Shown: positions 46,918-54,470, numbered from the stretch's first letter. The stretch: DNA of 64,000 nt from Pseudonocardia sulfidoxydans NBRC 16205 (GCF_007989085.1 NZ_BJVJ01000004.1:1-64000); one strand, 5' to 3'. Translations and numbers: made by a program. The notes: generated by a model from the letters alone, not told the origin.

Positions 46918-47694
46918 TCAGCGGGCCGGAACCTCGTACTCCAAGACGTACGCGGGTGCGGCTTTCACGGTGTCGCAGACCTCGACGGGGCGGCCGGTGG
47001 TGTCGAACGCGGTACGAACGACCACGAGGACGGGCACGCCGTCGGGCAGCTCAAGGCGGCGGCGCTCGTCGCCGGTGGGCATCCGTGCGGTGACCTCCTC
47101 AACGAAGTGGTCGAGGGTGTGCCCAGCGTCCTCCAGGCGGGCGTAGATGCCGCCAGGGCCGGGGTTGGCCTCCGCGATCGGGGTGCCCTCGGCGATCTCG
47201 GCGGGCAAGTAGGAGACGGCGACCTCGATCGGCCGGTCATCGGCGAGGTATCGGCGCGAGCGGACCAGTACCGAGTCGCCGTCGTCGAGGCGGAGGCGTT
47301 CGCGGACGTCCGGGGCAGGGGGAGCGGTCGAGACCTCGATCTGGTCGACCTGGGCGCGGACGCCGGCCTTCTCTGCCTCGGCGAGGAACGCGGCTTGCCC
47401 GGCCTCGCGGTGCTTGCGCGCGAACCGGTCCGAGGCCAGCCGACGTACCGGGGCCGGGAGTCGCACGAACACCCCGCGGCCGTGCTCGGCGACGACCAGG
47501 CCCTCGGTGCGGAGTTCCTGGATGGCCTGACGTGCGGTCATGCGGGCGACGCTGTAATGGCGGGTCAGCTCCGCCTCGGACGGGAGCCGATCACCGGCGC
47601 GCAGCTCGCCGCGGTCGATCGCGTCACGGAGCTGCGCAGCGATCTGTCGGTACGGCGGTCGGTCGTCGCCGCGGTCGATGGTCCCGAGCTGCAC
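46918..47694 (-). CDS. GntR/HutC-family repressor (KorSA-like)
   Basis: A 258-residue regulator. The N-terminal GntR winged helix reads YRQIAAQLRDAIDRGELRAG and LPSEAELTRHYSVARMTARQAIQ; the rest is a UTRA ligand domain (RSRRYLADDRPIEVAVSYLP). pSAM2 uses a GntR protein, KorSA, to silence replication and transfer, and this gene has the same position. GTG 47694 is behind GGAGGAG. Palindromes at 46866-46877 and 47708-47723 are likely targets. Confidence 0.88.
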   Translation of the reverse strand: MQLGTIDRGDDRPPYRQIAAQLRDAIDRGELRAGDRLPSEAELTRHYSVARMTARQAIQELRTEGLVVAEHGRGVFVRLPAPVRRLASDRFARKHREAGQAAFLAEAEKAGVRAQVDQIEVSTAPPAPDVRERLRLDDGDSVLVRSRRYLADDRPIEVAVSYLPAEIAEGTPIAEANPGPGGIYARLEDAGHTLDHFVEEVTARMPTGDERRRLELPDGVPVLVVVRTAFDTTGRPVEVCDTVKAAPAYVLEYEVPAR

Positions 47695-47707
47695 TTCGAA
47701 CTCCTCC

Positions 47708-47723
47708 AGTCGTCCAGACGACT
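47708..47723. promoter_or_regulatory. palindromic operator candidate in the GntR-Nudix gap
   Basis: AGTCGTC-CA-GACGACT, perfect 7-bp arms, 14 bases upstream of the GntR start and 43 before the Nudix start. Its centre GTCCAGAC resembles GTCTAGAC at the transfer-operon promoter, suggesting that the same repressor binds both and autoregulates. Confidence 0.55.
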
Positions 47724-47765
47724 GTTACCGTAGTTGTACGAAGTCAACCGGCGAAAGCAGGGACA

Positions 47766-48197
47766 ATGGCCGACACGCCTAAGCATTCCGTGAGCGTGGC
47801 CGGAATTGTCGTGCGCGACGACGGCCGCATTCTCGCCGTGCAGCGGCGGGACAATGCGCACTGGGAGCCGCCCGGCGGCGTGCTCGAACTCGGCGAGACG
47901 TTCGAGGAAGGTGTGCGGCGCGAGGTCGCCGAGGAGACCGGCGTCGACGTCCGGGTCGAGCGGCTCACCGGCGCCTACAAGAACATCCCGCGCGGGATCG
48001 TCGCCCTGGTGTTCCGCTGCAGCCCTACCGGCGGCGACGCGGGAGAGTCGGACGAGGCGCAACGCGTCCGATGGCTGACGCCCACCGAGGTCGAACAGCT
48101 TATGGACCCCGCATACGCGGTCCGGGTTCTCGACGCTATCGGCGACGGTACGGCCTCGCGAGCGCATGACGGCGTCCAGCTGATCCCCGGCGGGTAG
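47766..48197 (+). CDS. Nudix hydrolase (Pif-like)
   Basis: A 143-residue Nudix protein. The box GGVLELGETFEEGVRREVAEETG is complete except that the position before EExG is Ala-Glu. It is divergent from the GntR repressor, as is pSAM2 pif, whose Nudix-motif product blocks redundant transfer between carriers. That role is inferred from context; a housekeeping pyrophosphatase is possible. It is the only plus-strand gene of the element core. Confidence 0.85.
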   Translation: MADTPKHSVSVAGIVVRDDGRILAVQRRDNAHWEPPGGVLELGETFEEGVRREVAEETGVDVRVERLTGAYKNIPRGIVALVFRCSPTGGDAGESDEAQRVRWLTPTEVEQLMDPAYAVRVLDAIGDGTASRAHDGVQLIPGG

Positions 48198-48335
48198 GCA
48201 GCCACCCTGCGCAGCGTCAGCGCAGCGTCAGCGCGCTGTGTTCAGACTTTCTCTTCCTGTTCAAGGCGCCTTCGGCGCCGGGTGAGCGGGGCTGCGGCCT
48301 CCGGCCGGTCCCCGCTCCCCGCGCGAGCTCCTTGA

Positions 48336-48773
48336 TCAAAACCAAGGATCGAGTCGATCTGCTATTGCCTCTGTCTCGGCAAGTGAAAGCTCAGGAACCG
48401 GGCCTCGATCGGTCCCTCGATCCGGGTAAGTCCCCGCCACATGAAAATGCGTGTGCGGGATTGTCTGGTCTGAAGGCACGCCGTTGTTCTGCCAGACGGA
48501 GATGCCTCCGGGCTGCATTGCTCGATCTATGGCCTTCGCGGACGATATGAGCAGGCGCATGACGTCGTTAGACTCTGCCGCCCCCAAATCGATGAGCGTG
48601 GGTCGATGGGCGATCGGAATGACTAGCACGTGTCCGAGTCCCCGTTGTTCACGAGTGACTAGGACGGCTGCCAATCCGGTTCGGCGAAGGATTGTATACG
48701 GCCGGTCTCCGTCGAGATACGCACAAAACGCACAGTCGCCGGCATCGGGGACATAGAGTTGGCTATCGCTCAT
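48336..48773 (-). CDS. HIT-family nucleotide hydrolase in Thoeris-like operon
   Basis: A 145-residue histidine-triad protein: CAFC (Cys14, Cys17) as the zinc pair of Hint-like proteins, GHVLVIP and the triad HTHFH (His107, 109, 111). HIT enzymes cleave nucleoside phosphoramidates, dinucleoside polyphosphates or adenylates. It begins one base after the ThsA-like stop, so it is co-translated with that effector. A role in removing the nucleotide signal, or in processing products of NAD-derived signalling, is an inference worth testing. Confidence 0.85.
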   Translation of the reverse strand: MSDSQLYVPDAGDCAFCAYLDGDRPYTILRRTGLAAVLVTREQRGLGHVLVIPIAHRPTLIDLGAAESNDVMRLLISSAKAIDRAMQPGGISVWQNNGVPSDQTIPHTHFHVAGTYPDRGTDRGPVPELSLAETEAIADRLDPWF

Positions 48774-48774
48774 G

Positions 48775-49632
48775 TCACGAAGGCTTTAACGACGTTAGGA
48801 AGGCCTGCAATTCAGGCATGTCGACTCGCTCGGCATCCTCCGGTCTGACGATAATATCGAGACTCTCGCACACCCTCGACCTACGAGAGGCGAAGATAAA
48901 CGAAAGAATGATAAATCGTATTGAGTCCTGAGCGGGGAGTATATGAGACATGCGTGACTGTCCGCCACCGATGACGGGTATGGAGAGCGCATCACCGTTT
49001 GCGTGGAGCTGAACCGAGTCCCAGAGGGAAAGAAGGCTCTTCCAGAGGCGATCAGGCGTGCCTTCAGCCTGATTGTGCTCGTTCATCACGGTGTACGCGA
49101 CGCAAAAATAGTGCGTGCGATGATCTCGGATAGCCGCAACGGTGCCTATTGGGTACCGGAGGGTTTTCCCAGGCTTAGAAAGCACCTCGATAGGGGCCAC
49201 GTTAGCTAGCGCCTGCGCGATGTCATCGTCCAGCTTCACGTGGTCGTTCTGGTACACCTTTTCCAGGAGCTGACCCTGGACGCTATTTTTCTGAATTATG
49301 TGAGGAGTTGCTGTGTCGAATGTGTCACACGCTCCAACTACGAGATTTGTCCCGCGCGCGAACAGGTCGCCGACTACTACGCGGATAGTTGTATTTGGCG
49401 CAGTGTAATGTTCCTCGACCGGCCGGGGCCACGCTCGAATTAATCCGTAGATAAATGCAGCGATGAGGACGATGAGAGAGAGCGGGAGGTGGATCTTAGA
49501 GATTGCATTCGGTTCTATTACATCATAGAGTCCCGCGAGTACCGCCATGAAGCCGACGCCGGCGAATGACTGCGTGGCTACCCGACGCCAGAATCGCCGC
49601 GTTTGCATATCCTTGCGTACACCGGAGGTCAT
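48775..49632 (-). CDS. thsA: TM-macro effector, ThsA of type II Thoeris-like system
   Basis: A 285-residue protein with two N-terminal TM helices (about 21-38 and 49-66) and a cytoplasmic macro-like domain (about 82-280: VVVGDLFARGTNLVVGACDTFDT, VQGQLLEKVY, SIPVIGGGQSRM). This TM-macro architecture is that of ThsA in type II Thoeris, where the macro domain senses a histidine-ADP-ribose signal made by ThsB and the membrane part is thought to kill or arrest the infected cell. Its ATG directly follows the ThsB-like stop with no gap. Low G+C. Confidence 0.88.
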   Translation of the reverse strand: MTSGVRKDMQTRRFWRRVATQSFAGVGFMAVLAGLYDVIEPNAISKIHLPLSLIVLIAAFIYGLIRAWPRPVEEHYTAPNTTIRVVVGDLFARGTNLVVGACDTFDTATPHIIQKNSVQGQLLEKVYQNDHVKLDDDIAQALANVAPIEVLSKPGKTLRYPIGTVAAIRDHRTHYFCVAYTVMNEHNQAEGTPDRLWKSLLSLWDSVQLHANGDALSIPVIGGGQSRMSHILPAQDSIRFIILSFIFASRRSRVCESLDIIVRPEDAERVDMPELQAFLTSLKPS

Positions 49633-50145
49633 CTAGAGTCCGATCTTCCTGTAGACCTCTGGTTTGTAGTAGTGAGGGCCCAGATTCTGATTTTGACGGA
49701 ACGTGGACACATAGCCATCCAGCGCATGTTTAATTATGGCGGCTTCGAACGACACGCTCACGGTGTAGTAGCTTGCATCAAGCAGGGGTTTAGGAATGAC
49801 GTTCTCTTCGATTCTGCGAGAGCCATCCAGGTTGGCGACAACAACAGGGAGGTTCAACTCAAGGATGAGATCGACTTCGTGCGCGAGAAACGAGTAGCCA
49901 TCTCCTCCCTTTCGCTTACCGGTCCTGGTGCCAAGTAGCACAACTTGCTTTGCCGTATTGACGAGTCGCTCGCGCAGTCGTCGCTTGATTGTTTCGCGTT
50001 GACTTGTGTCGAGCGCTTTGAACATCTCGTGTGCGTCAAAGAAGTTGAAATCAATCTTCTTGTTTGCCCGCCATGCCTTCATCAAGTAATAATGGGTAAT
50101 GTCTTCGCTGGCGAACGCGACGTACGTCTTATTGCGATAACTCAT
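49633..50145 (-). CDS. thsB: TIR-domain protein, ThsB of type II Thoeris-like system
   Basis: A 170-residue single-domain TIR protein of the MTH538/DUF1863 type: KTYVAFASEDITHYYLMKAW at the N-terminus, FNFFDAHE (34-40), VVLLGTRTG, and FLAHEVDLILEL with Glu90 as likely catalytic residue. ThsB proteins detect phage and convert NAD+ into a signal for ThsA. It is 21 bases after the DUF4062 gene and abuts thsA (TAG ATG). Confidence 0.9.
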   Translation of the reverse strand: MSYRNKTYVAFASEDITHYYLMKAWRANKKIDFNFFDAHEMFKALDTSQRETIKRRLRERLVNTAKQVVLLGTRTGKRKGGDGYSFLAHEVDLILELNLPVVVANLDGSRRIEENVIPKPLLDASYYTVSVSFEAAIIKHALDGYVSTFRQNQNLGPHYYKPEVYRKIGL

Positions 50146-50166
50146 GCCGTCAAATGACCTCGTGTT

Positions 50167-51285
50167 CTAGTGGAAGCGTGATAGAATTTCAAGTATCCGC
50201 TGTGCAAGTTCGTCAGCGATTTCATCAGCTGCTGAAGCAAGTAGTGCGGTTTTGAGGCAGTCGTCTGCTTTGGTCTCCAAGACTCGACCTTGCTGGAGTG
50301 ACAGCTGACCGCTTGACCTTTGTCCGAGCGTGCCCGGCGAACCTTGCCTGACTCCGTCAGCAGGGGCAATGCTGACGTAGGGCGTAACAAGGTCGCTGGG
50401 GATGGCCTCAAGCTGGCCAATCAGCCTAAGTAGTTTGCTAATTGTCTCGCGAAGAAAGTCATGGTCGACCAGTGATCCTGCGAAGTCGCGAGGCAGGAGT
50501 TGCCACGCTGCGACTTGACCGCTTGGACTTGCGGAGACACCACCAAAGCCTCCGGGAGTGAATCCGGTTACCCCGCCCGTGGAGCGTGGTAGTTGCTCGC
50601 TGGAGCGGACAACTACCGACCCATCGTCGACAATCGTGCTTTCTAATCCTGAACTCTGCGGAACCGAACCAATTTCTCGGAGTACCCGTTCTGCGCGCTG
50701 TGCAATACCGCGGAGCTGCATGGTGGATAGCCTTGCGCGTGGCACCGGGGCCAAGGTCAGAACGAGTAGTGGCCGGTACTCGTTGGGAGTCCGGACGAGA
50801 ACTGGTGGGAGGGGTGTGATGTCATCCCGGGGGAACCACTCCAGCTTCTGGTGGTTCTGCTCGACGTGCTCAAGGGCCGACCCGACCTTAATGCGCAGAT
50901 CATTTGCATCTAGGAATTCGCCTCGAAATGATCCATGTGCGTACTTCTCGACCGTGTCGGCGAATTCCACTTGTCGCGGCTCGAGGGATACCCCCATCTT
51001 GTGAAACACGAGTATGGGCAGGCCTTTAGTGCGTGCAGCGATGAACTCTTCTTCAGTCGGCGATAGGCCGGTATCCGGCATCACGTCGCCGTACAAAGGG
51101 CCAATGAGGAGAACGTAGGCATCGGATTGGGCGACGGCTTCGAGGCAGACTTGCCTGGAAGGTATTGGCTGCGCAGTAAAATCCTCGAATACTACGGGCG
51201 TGTGGCCTACAGAGCGGATATAACCTGGAAGTGAGTCGCGCTCGACTTCAAGGCCTCGTCGAACCGATGAGACAAAGACTTTCAC
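50167..51285 (-). CDS. DUF4062 (TIR-like) protein, first gene of the defence operon
   Basis: A 372-residue protein. The N-terminal 90 residues are DUF4062, a TIR-related Rossmann fold (VKVFVSSVRRGLEVERDSL, SDAYVLLIGPLYG, SPTEEEFIAA). The C-terminal 250 residues are unrecognised: a beta region (YRPLLVLTLAPVPRARLS), a Gly-rich linker (GGVTGFTPGGFGG), and helices. GTG 51285 is chosen for the GAGGAG five bases upstream and because the fold begins at once. It is on the same strand and close to thsB, so probably an extra component of the system. Confidence 0.78.
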   Translation of the reverse strand: MKVFVSSVRRGLEVERDSLPGYIRSVGHTPVVFEDFTAQPIPSRQVCLEAVAQSDAYVLLIGPLYGDVMPDTGLSPTEEEFIAARTKGLPILVFHKMGVSLEPRQVEFADTVEKYAHGSFRGEFLDANDLRIKVGSALEHVEQNHQKLEWFPRDDITPLPPVLVRTPNEYRPLLVLTLAPVPRARLSTMQLRGIAQRAERVLREIGSVPQSSGLESTIVDDGSVVVRSSEQLPRSTGGVTGFTPGGFGGVSASPSGQVAAWQLLPRDFAGSLVDHDFLRETISKLLRLIGQLEAIPSDLVTPYVSIAPADGVRQGSPGTLGQRSSGQLSLQQGRVLETKADDCLKTALLASAADEIADELAQRILEILSRFH

Positions 51286-51757
51286 TGCACTCCTCAACGG
51301 GCATCGATCAAATCGCGCACTATCGAGTGAACTCTGTGTAAAGGTGGTCGTCCACGTGCGTGCGATCGCTGGGCGTCTCAATGCGGTGAGAGGTCCTTCC
51401 GGGTGGGGCTCCCGGCAGCAGAGCGGCAATCGGCCTTGATGGCACGGCAGGTGGCATTTGGCGCGCTGGGTCTTGCCCATCGGCCGTTCGGCTACGGGTT
51501 TCAACCGCGTAGCGGTCACGCCGAGCGACAGGCTGAAGCCTCAGACGCCCTCGCCGGGCGGGCAGGCCTCCGGGATGGCGGGTCGTGCCATCCCGACGAC
51601 CTCCCGGAGGGCTACCACGCGGCCGATCGTGGGCGGAGCTTGTCGAGGTCGGCCGGCAGCTCCGTCGAGGGCCGCCCACGAGCGTCCGCGCGGTCGGGCT
51701 GCGCCAGGTCGACGGGATGGCACTGGCAGGGGAGCGGGCGCCGGAACTGCCCGGGGC
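51286..51757. other. noncoding right-end region of the element
   Basis: No gene is supported. The first 100 bases must hold the promoter of the DUF4062-Thoeris operon, but I see no strong hexamer pair. A perfect 9-bp hairpin (CGGGATGGC / GCCATCCCG, 51571-51595) lies within a GC-rich stretch that resembles decayed coding DNA. Confidence 0.5.
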
Positions 51758-51780
51758 GTGACCAGATGTGTGACCACGAC
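51758..51780. repeat. right-end recombinase arm-site candidate
   Basis: GTGACCAGATGTGTGACCACG, 19 of 21 bases shared with 36968-36988, again with two GTGACCA direct repeats. It lies about 115 bases inside attR. Confidence 0.5.
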
Positions 51781-51894
51781 GCGGCGGGACGGCCGGCATC
51801 GGGTGCGATCAGCTGAGACGTCACGGTGCTGTCCGTCGAGTTCAGGGCCGACGCGACCTCACTCGCGAGACGGTCGGAGACGATCTACGCCCGA

Positions 51895-51937
51895 CTCATA
51901 ACCCAGAGGTCGTAGGTTCGAATCCTACCCCCGCTAC
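51895..51937 (+). repeat. attR core (43 bp)
   Basis: Second copy of the tRNA-fMet 3' half, identical to 36873-36915. The preceding bases cannot form the 5' half of a tRNA, so this copy is a non-functional remnant of the original chromosomal gene end. Confidence 0.95.
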
Positions 51938-51943
51938 TAGGTC

Positions 51944-51977
51944 GAGCGGCCCCCGGAGACATCTCCGGGGGCCGCTC
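51944..51977 (+). terminator. original chromosomal terminator of tRNA-fMet
   Basis: Arms GAGCGGCCCCCGGAGA and complement with a two-base centre, followed by GCATTTCT, six bases past attR. It would have terminated the tRNA before integration. Confidence 0.85.
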
Positions 51978-51998
51978 GCATTTCTGCCGATGCAGCGG

Positions 51999-52646
51999 TC
52001 AGCTCCGGCGGAACCTGGGCGACGTCTCCGGGCCGGACGCGGCGTCCTCGACGGCCCCGCCGTGTGCGACGGCCCGGAACAGCAGCACGATCCCGACGAT
52101 CTGGCCGAGGTGATACGCGGAGTCGGGGTCCGTCCACAACAGCTCCGCCGCACCCGGCACCAGTCGGAACATCGCGGCCGCGATGCTCGCTCCGATGGCC
52201 ACCAGCATCGCCCGGGCCGCTGGGTGCCGGCGTCGCCAGGCCCACACCCACAGTCCGATGATGCAGGCCATCGTGATGCTCTCGCACAGCATGATCGCGG
52301 TGATGCTGGGACTGCCCGTGGCGGCGATGACCACGTAGGCCGCGACCCCCAGCAGGCGCAGCGGCCAGAACCAGACGGCACGGGCCGGGCCGAGCACCTG
52401 CACCACGGTCGCGGCCAGCATGAACGACATGACGACGACGACCATGGTGCTCATGACCGCCCACGTGATCCCGCCGATCCGGGGGACGTCGACGAGGACC
52501 CCGTGGTAGACCGCGCCGGCGAGCGCCGTCGCGGCCGCCCAGGCGAAGGCGGCGCGCCAGTACCGCGCCCACACGATGTCCCGCGGCAACCGGGGGACGA
52601 GCAGGAGCGTGACCAGACCCAGCGCGAGGTCGGTCAGCGACGCCAT
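51999..52646 (-). CDS. multi-pass membrane protein of unknown function
   Basis: A 215-residue protein with about six to seven TM helices spanning nearly its whole length (first about 4-20, LTDLALGLVTLLLVPRL) and a polar C-terminal tail. I do not recognise a transporter or enzyme motif. ATG 52646 is chosen; an upstream GTG (52661) is in frame. It lies directly beyond the integrated element. Confidence 0.75.
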   Translation of the reverse strand: MASLTDLALGLVTLLLVPRLPRDIVWARYWRAAFAWAAATALAGAVYHGVLVDVPRIGGITWAVMSTMVVVVMSFMLAATVVQVLGPARAVWFWPLRLLGVAAYVVIAATGSPSITAIMLCESITMACIIGLWVWAWRRRHPAARAMLVAIGASIAAAMFRLVPGAAELLWTDPDSAYHLGQIVGIVLLFRAVAHGGAVEDAASGPETSPRFRRS

Positions 52647-52805
52647 CGGCTGGACGAGCACACTGCACGATAAGTCCGGTTGCGCTCGCGCGGCAGGGTC
52701 GAGAGGCCCCGGGCCGGGTTCGGCGCCTGCCGCCGAGGTGCACCTGAGCGCGGTCCGCGGCGGATATCGCGACGCTGGTGTGCATCTCGCCGGGGGCGGC
52801 CGGCG

Positions 52806-52835
52806 TTGACAGGCAAGTATCGGCTTGCGTATAAC
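52806..52835 (+). promoter_or_regulatory. consensus promoter giving a leaderless arsR-like mRNA
   Basis: TTGACA (52806-52811), an 18-base spacer, TATAAC (52830-52835). The GTG start of the regulator is eight bases after the -10, so transcription probably begins at the start codon. The spacer contains CAAG-TATCGG-CTTG, a candidate operator for autoregulation. Confidence 0.8.
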
Positions 52836-52842
52836 TCCTCGC

Positions 52843-53133
52843 GTGGACGCCGACCTGTTCAAGGCGCTCGGCGACGCGACGCGCAGGACGATTCTCGACG
52901 AGCTGGTCGAGCGGGACGGGCAGACGCTGTTCGAACTCTGCGGCCGGCTGACCATGAAGCACGGGCTGACGTCGTCACGTCAGGCCATCTCGCAGCACCT
53001 CGCGGTGCTGGAGGAGGCCGGGCTGGTGCACACCCGTCGCGAGGGTCGCTACAAGTTCCACCACGTCGACACGAGCCCGTTGCGGGCGATCGTCGAGCGG
53101 TGGCCGGTCGAGAGGGAGGACGCCGACCAATGA
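52843..53133 (+). CDS. ArsR-family transcriptional regulator
   Basis: A 96-residue winged-helix repressor: FKALGDATRRTILDELVE (5-22), recognition helix SRQAISQHLAVLEEAGLV, wing RREGRYKFHHVD. No metal-binding Cys pair in the usual places, so it may sense something other than metal. Start GTG 52843 fits a leaderless mRNA. Its stop overlaps the VOC gene start (ATGA). Confidence 0.9.
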   Translation: MDADLFKALGDATRRTILDELVERDGQTLFELCGRLTMKHGLTSSRQAISQHLAVLEEAGLVHTRREGRYKFHHVDTSPLRAIVERWPVEREDADQ

Positions 53134-53519
53134 TCCGGATCAACGTCGCCAGCGTGTGGGTCGACGACCAGGCCAGGGCCCTGGACTTCTACACCGAGAA
53201 GCTGGGTTTCGTGAAGAAGACCGACGTCCCGGCGGGTGACGCACGGTGGCTGACCGTCGTGTCGCCCGCGGTCCCCGACGGGGTCGAGCTGCTGCTGGAG
53301 CCCGACGGCCACCCGGCGTCGAAGCAGCTCAAGGAGGCCCTGGTGGCCGACGGCATCCCGTTCACGCAGTTCGCGGTGGACGACGTGTACGCCGAGCACG
53401 AGCGGCTGACCGCGCTGGGGGTCGTGTTCACCCAGCAGCCCACGGACTTCGGGCCCGTCGTCACCGCGGTGCTCGACGACACGTGCGGCAACCTCATCCA
53501 GCTGGCGACGATGAAATAG
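53130..53519 (+). CDS. VOC (glyoxalase/bleomycin-resistance-like) protein
   Basis: A 129-residue vicinal-oxygen-chelate protein: ASVWVDDQARALDFYTEKLGF at the N-terminus and DDTCGNLIQL at the C-terminal metal strand. ArsR-VOC pairs are common; the target may be an electrophile or drug. Coupled to the ArsR gene. Confidence 0.88.
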   Translation: MIRINVASVWVDDQARALDFYTEKLGFVKKTDVPAGDARWLTVVSPAVPDGVELLLEPDGHPASKQLKEALVADGIPFTQFAVDDVYAEHERLTALGVVFTQQPTDFGPVVTAVLDDTCGNLIQLATMK

Positions 53520-53586
53520 CCGCAGCAGCTGGTCGCGGCCCGACCCCGGGTCTCCGGTCGAACCCGGCGGATCGTCGGGCGGGTCG

Positions 53587-54432
53587 TCAGAGGCGGGTCG
53601 CCGTCCGGATCAGCTGCGCCAACGGCAACGACCGGCTGTGCGGGGGCCAGGCGATCACCGTCGTGACGGACGGCGCGTCGATCACCGGGACGGCGACCAT
53701 GTCGTCGTGCAGGTGCGTGCGCACCGACTCGGGCAGGATCGCCGTCGCCCGCCCGAGCGCGACGAGCTGCAGCAGCTGCGTGTTGTCGTGGACCTCCGGC
53801 CCCGGGCCGTCGGGGTAGCTGCCGTCGTCGCGGCGTCGGCGCGGCATCGGGAGGCCGGGGATCGCGGCGAGGTCGTCGACACGCAGGTGGGGCCGGGCGG
53901 TCATCGGGTGCCCGGCGGGCAGGAGCGCGACCTGGTCCTCGGTGTGCAGCTCCTCGGTGTCGAGCCCGGTCGTCGAGTCGAAGGGCCGGTGCAGCAACGC
54001 GACGTCGGCGCGGCCGTCGCGCAGGTGGCGTTCCTGCTCGCCGATCCCGCACAGGACGACGTCGACGTCGACGGCACCGGGTTCGGCGGCGTAGGCGTCG
54101 AGCAGCTTGGCGAGCAGCTCGGTGGACGCACCCGCCTTGGTGACGAGCACGAGCCCGGGGGAGCCGGCGGGGGCGGCGGCGCGCCGGGTCCGGCGCTCGG
54201 CGGCCGCCACGGCGTCGAGGGCGGCGCGGCCCTCGCGCAGCAGCACCGCACCGGCGTCGGTCAACGCGACGCCGCGGCTGGTGCGCTCCAGCAGCGTCGC
54301 CCCGAGCCGGCGTTCGAGCTGCTGCACCGCGCGCGAGAGCGGCGGCTGCGCGATGCCCAGGCGCCGCGCGGCGCGGCCGAAGTGCAGCTCCTCCGCGACG
54401 GCGACGAAGTACCGCAGCTCGCGCGTCTCCAT
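53587..54432 (-). CDS. LysR-family transcriptional regulator
   Basis: A 281-residue LysR regulator: N-terminal HTH (LRYFVAVAEELHFGRAARRL, PPLSRAVQQLERRLGATLLE) and a periplasmic-binding-like effector domain. It is divergent from an SDR gene and separated by a palindrome, so it probably controls that gene. Confidence 0.92.
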   Translation of the reverse strand: METRELRYFVAVAEELHFGRAARRLGIAQPPLSRAVQQLERRLGATLLERTSRGVALTDAGAVLLREGRAALDAVAAAERRTRRAAAPAGSPGLVLVTKAGASTELLAKLLDAYAAEPGAVDVDVVLCGIGEQERHLRDGRADVALLHRPFDSTTGLDTEELHTEDQVALLPAGHPMTARPHLRVDDLAAIPGLPMPRRRRDDGSYPDGPGPEVHDNTQLLQLVALGRATAILPESVRTHLHDDMVAVPVIDAPSVTTVIAWPPHSRSLPLAQLIRTATRL

Positions 54433-54453
54433 GTATCCACGGTACCCAGCCGC

Positions 54454-54470
54454 GATACCCGCCGGGTATC
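54454..54470. promoter_or_regulatory. LysR operator candidate
   Basis: GATACCC-GCC-GGGTATC, perfect 7-bp arms, in the 95-base gap between the divergent LysR and SDR genes. The T-N11-A spacing typical of LysR boxes is contained in it. Confidence 0.65.

Larger units (their letters stand above)
36873..51937. mobile_element. AICE (integrative and conjugative element) in tRNA-fMet
   Basis: About 15.1 kb bounded by 43-bp direct repeats that duplicate the 3' half of tRNA-fMet. It contains a complete pSAM2-like core on the minus strand: small genes, FtsK-like Tra, replication initiator, Xis, tyrosine integrase; plus a GntR repressor and a divergent Nudix gene like pSAM2 pif. Unusually, integrase is not next to an att site. 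A restriction-modification pair lies between int and attL, and a Thoeris-like operon lies between the Nudix gene and attR, both visibly lower in G+C. The set looks intact and potentially mobile. Confidence 0.93.

Noticed and set aside
48198-48335. CAGCGTCAGCG repeats after the Nudix gene as an origin iteron array
   Set aside because: Only two to three short units in GC-rich sequence; insufficient for an iteron origin, more likely chance or terminator context.
51320-51799. ORFs in the right end of the element
   Set aside because: Proline/arginine-rich frames on both strands with no ribosome-binding site or recognisable domain.
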